Shown here: positions 63,886-64,000 of the stretch, in pieces
Layout of the letters: each line of letters opens with the position of its first letter
Numbering within the stretch: the first letter of the stretch is position 1
Assembly: GCF_015223355.1 (NCBI RefSeq)
Contig: NZ_JADFFK010000016.1
Span: 1 to 64,000 of the forward strand
Source: Salipiger mangrovisoli
GTDB taxonomy: Bacteria > Pseudomonadota > Alphaproteobacteria > Rhodobacterales > Rhodobacteraceae
Length of the DNA: 64,000 nucleotides
Direction: 5' to 3'
Position numbers and translations under genes: made by a program
The notes under the pieces: model-generated
The model's database searches: none
Seen by the model: the letters and a program-made list of their open reading frames with translations, nothing else
Told to the model about the DNA's origin: nothing

Positions 63886-64000
63886 GTGATCGAACTGGAT
63901 AATGTGGCCTACAGCTACGGCGGCGGAGAGCTGCTGAGCGGGCTCACGCTGCGGCTGGCGCCCGGGTCCTTCCATTTCCTGACCGGCCCCTCCGGGTCGG
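63886..64000 (+). CDS. ftsE: Cell division ATPase FtsE (5' part, cut by window end)
   Basis: The first 38 codons are visible, starting at GTG: I-E-L-D-N-V-A-Y-S-Y, then L-T-L-R-L-A-P-G-S-F-H-F-L-T-G-P-S-G-S, which is the Walker A region of FtsE. FtsE with FtsX forms an ABC-like complex that activates peptidoglycan hydrolases at the septum. No strong binding site is seen before the GTG. The rest lies beyond the window. Confidence 0.8.
   Translation, partial: MIELDNVAYSYGGGELLSGLTLRLAPGSFHFLTGPSGS

Overview
The window is GC-rich chromosomal DNA of an alphaproteobacterium, almost certainly a marine-type Rhodobacteraceae (Rhodobacterales, roseobacter group). The main evidence is a textbook SAM/SAH riboswitch in front of metK, a class described mostly from Rhodobacterales. 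Supporting evidence is an Irr-type Fur regulator divergent from fabA-fabB-fabI, a petP-petR regulator pair, a taurine tpa/tauABC locus, and a zinc-ribbon gene divergent from ftsE. It is dense with housekeeping genes. I see no rRNA, tRNA, CRISPR array, prophage, transposase or integrase.

Layout. 0.2-3.3 kb: small secreted protein, YiaW/YiaV-like membrane pair, isochorismatase-family hydrolase. 3.6-9.2 kb: CoA-transferase, fabI-fabB-fabA facing irr, ferredoxin-reductase-like flavoprotein. 9.3-17 kb: glycosyltransferase-like protein, miaB, an OmpA protein and a lipoprotein sharing one short domain, then phoH-ybeY-corC-like-lnt. 17-25 kb: riboswitch-metK, DMT transporter, exonuclease III, phospholipase-D-type synthase, EEP hydrolase, thioredoxin/TPR protein, Lon-domain protein, Trm112-like protein, PLP ammonia-lyase. 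25.5-32 kb: DUF1643-like protein, RTX-repeat protein, rpsO-pnp, an unknown protein with a TTG start, a probable small RNA, and an OmpR-type response regulator. 32-36 kb: ribA with an overlapping L,D-transpeptidase, then an overlapping argE-like/DoeA-like hydrolase pair. 36.8-42.1 kb: a polyamine-type ABC transporter (ATPase, binding protein, two unusual permeases). 42-50 kb: PAS protein, ilvE, petPR, deacetylase, xseB-ispA-dxs. 50-52.4 kb: queC-queD-queE-queF (preQ0/preQ1 for queuosine). 52.5-57 kb: SDR, lytic transglycosylase, topoisomerase IB, AMP nucleosidase, HU. 57-62.7 kb: GNAT and tpa divergent from tauABC (taurine uptake and transamination). 62.8-64 kb: zinc-ribbon protein and the start of ftsE, cut by the window end.

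The least routine signals are: an intergenic repeat family with six copies, two of which are near-identical inverted copies bracketing queCDEF; two abutting perfect palindromes behind metK; a three-hairpin small-RNA candidate with an anti-Shine-Dalgarno linker; a 30-residue domain shared by an OmpA protein and its neighbouring lipoprotein; a ladder of TauR-like boxes; and ABC permeases with large extra-membrane or extra-membrane-helix additions. I found no complete novel system. Coordinates of starts were set from ribosome binding sites and family knowledge. All homology statements come from recognition of motifs, not from a search.
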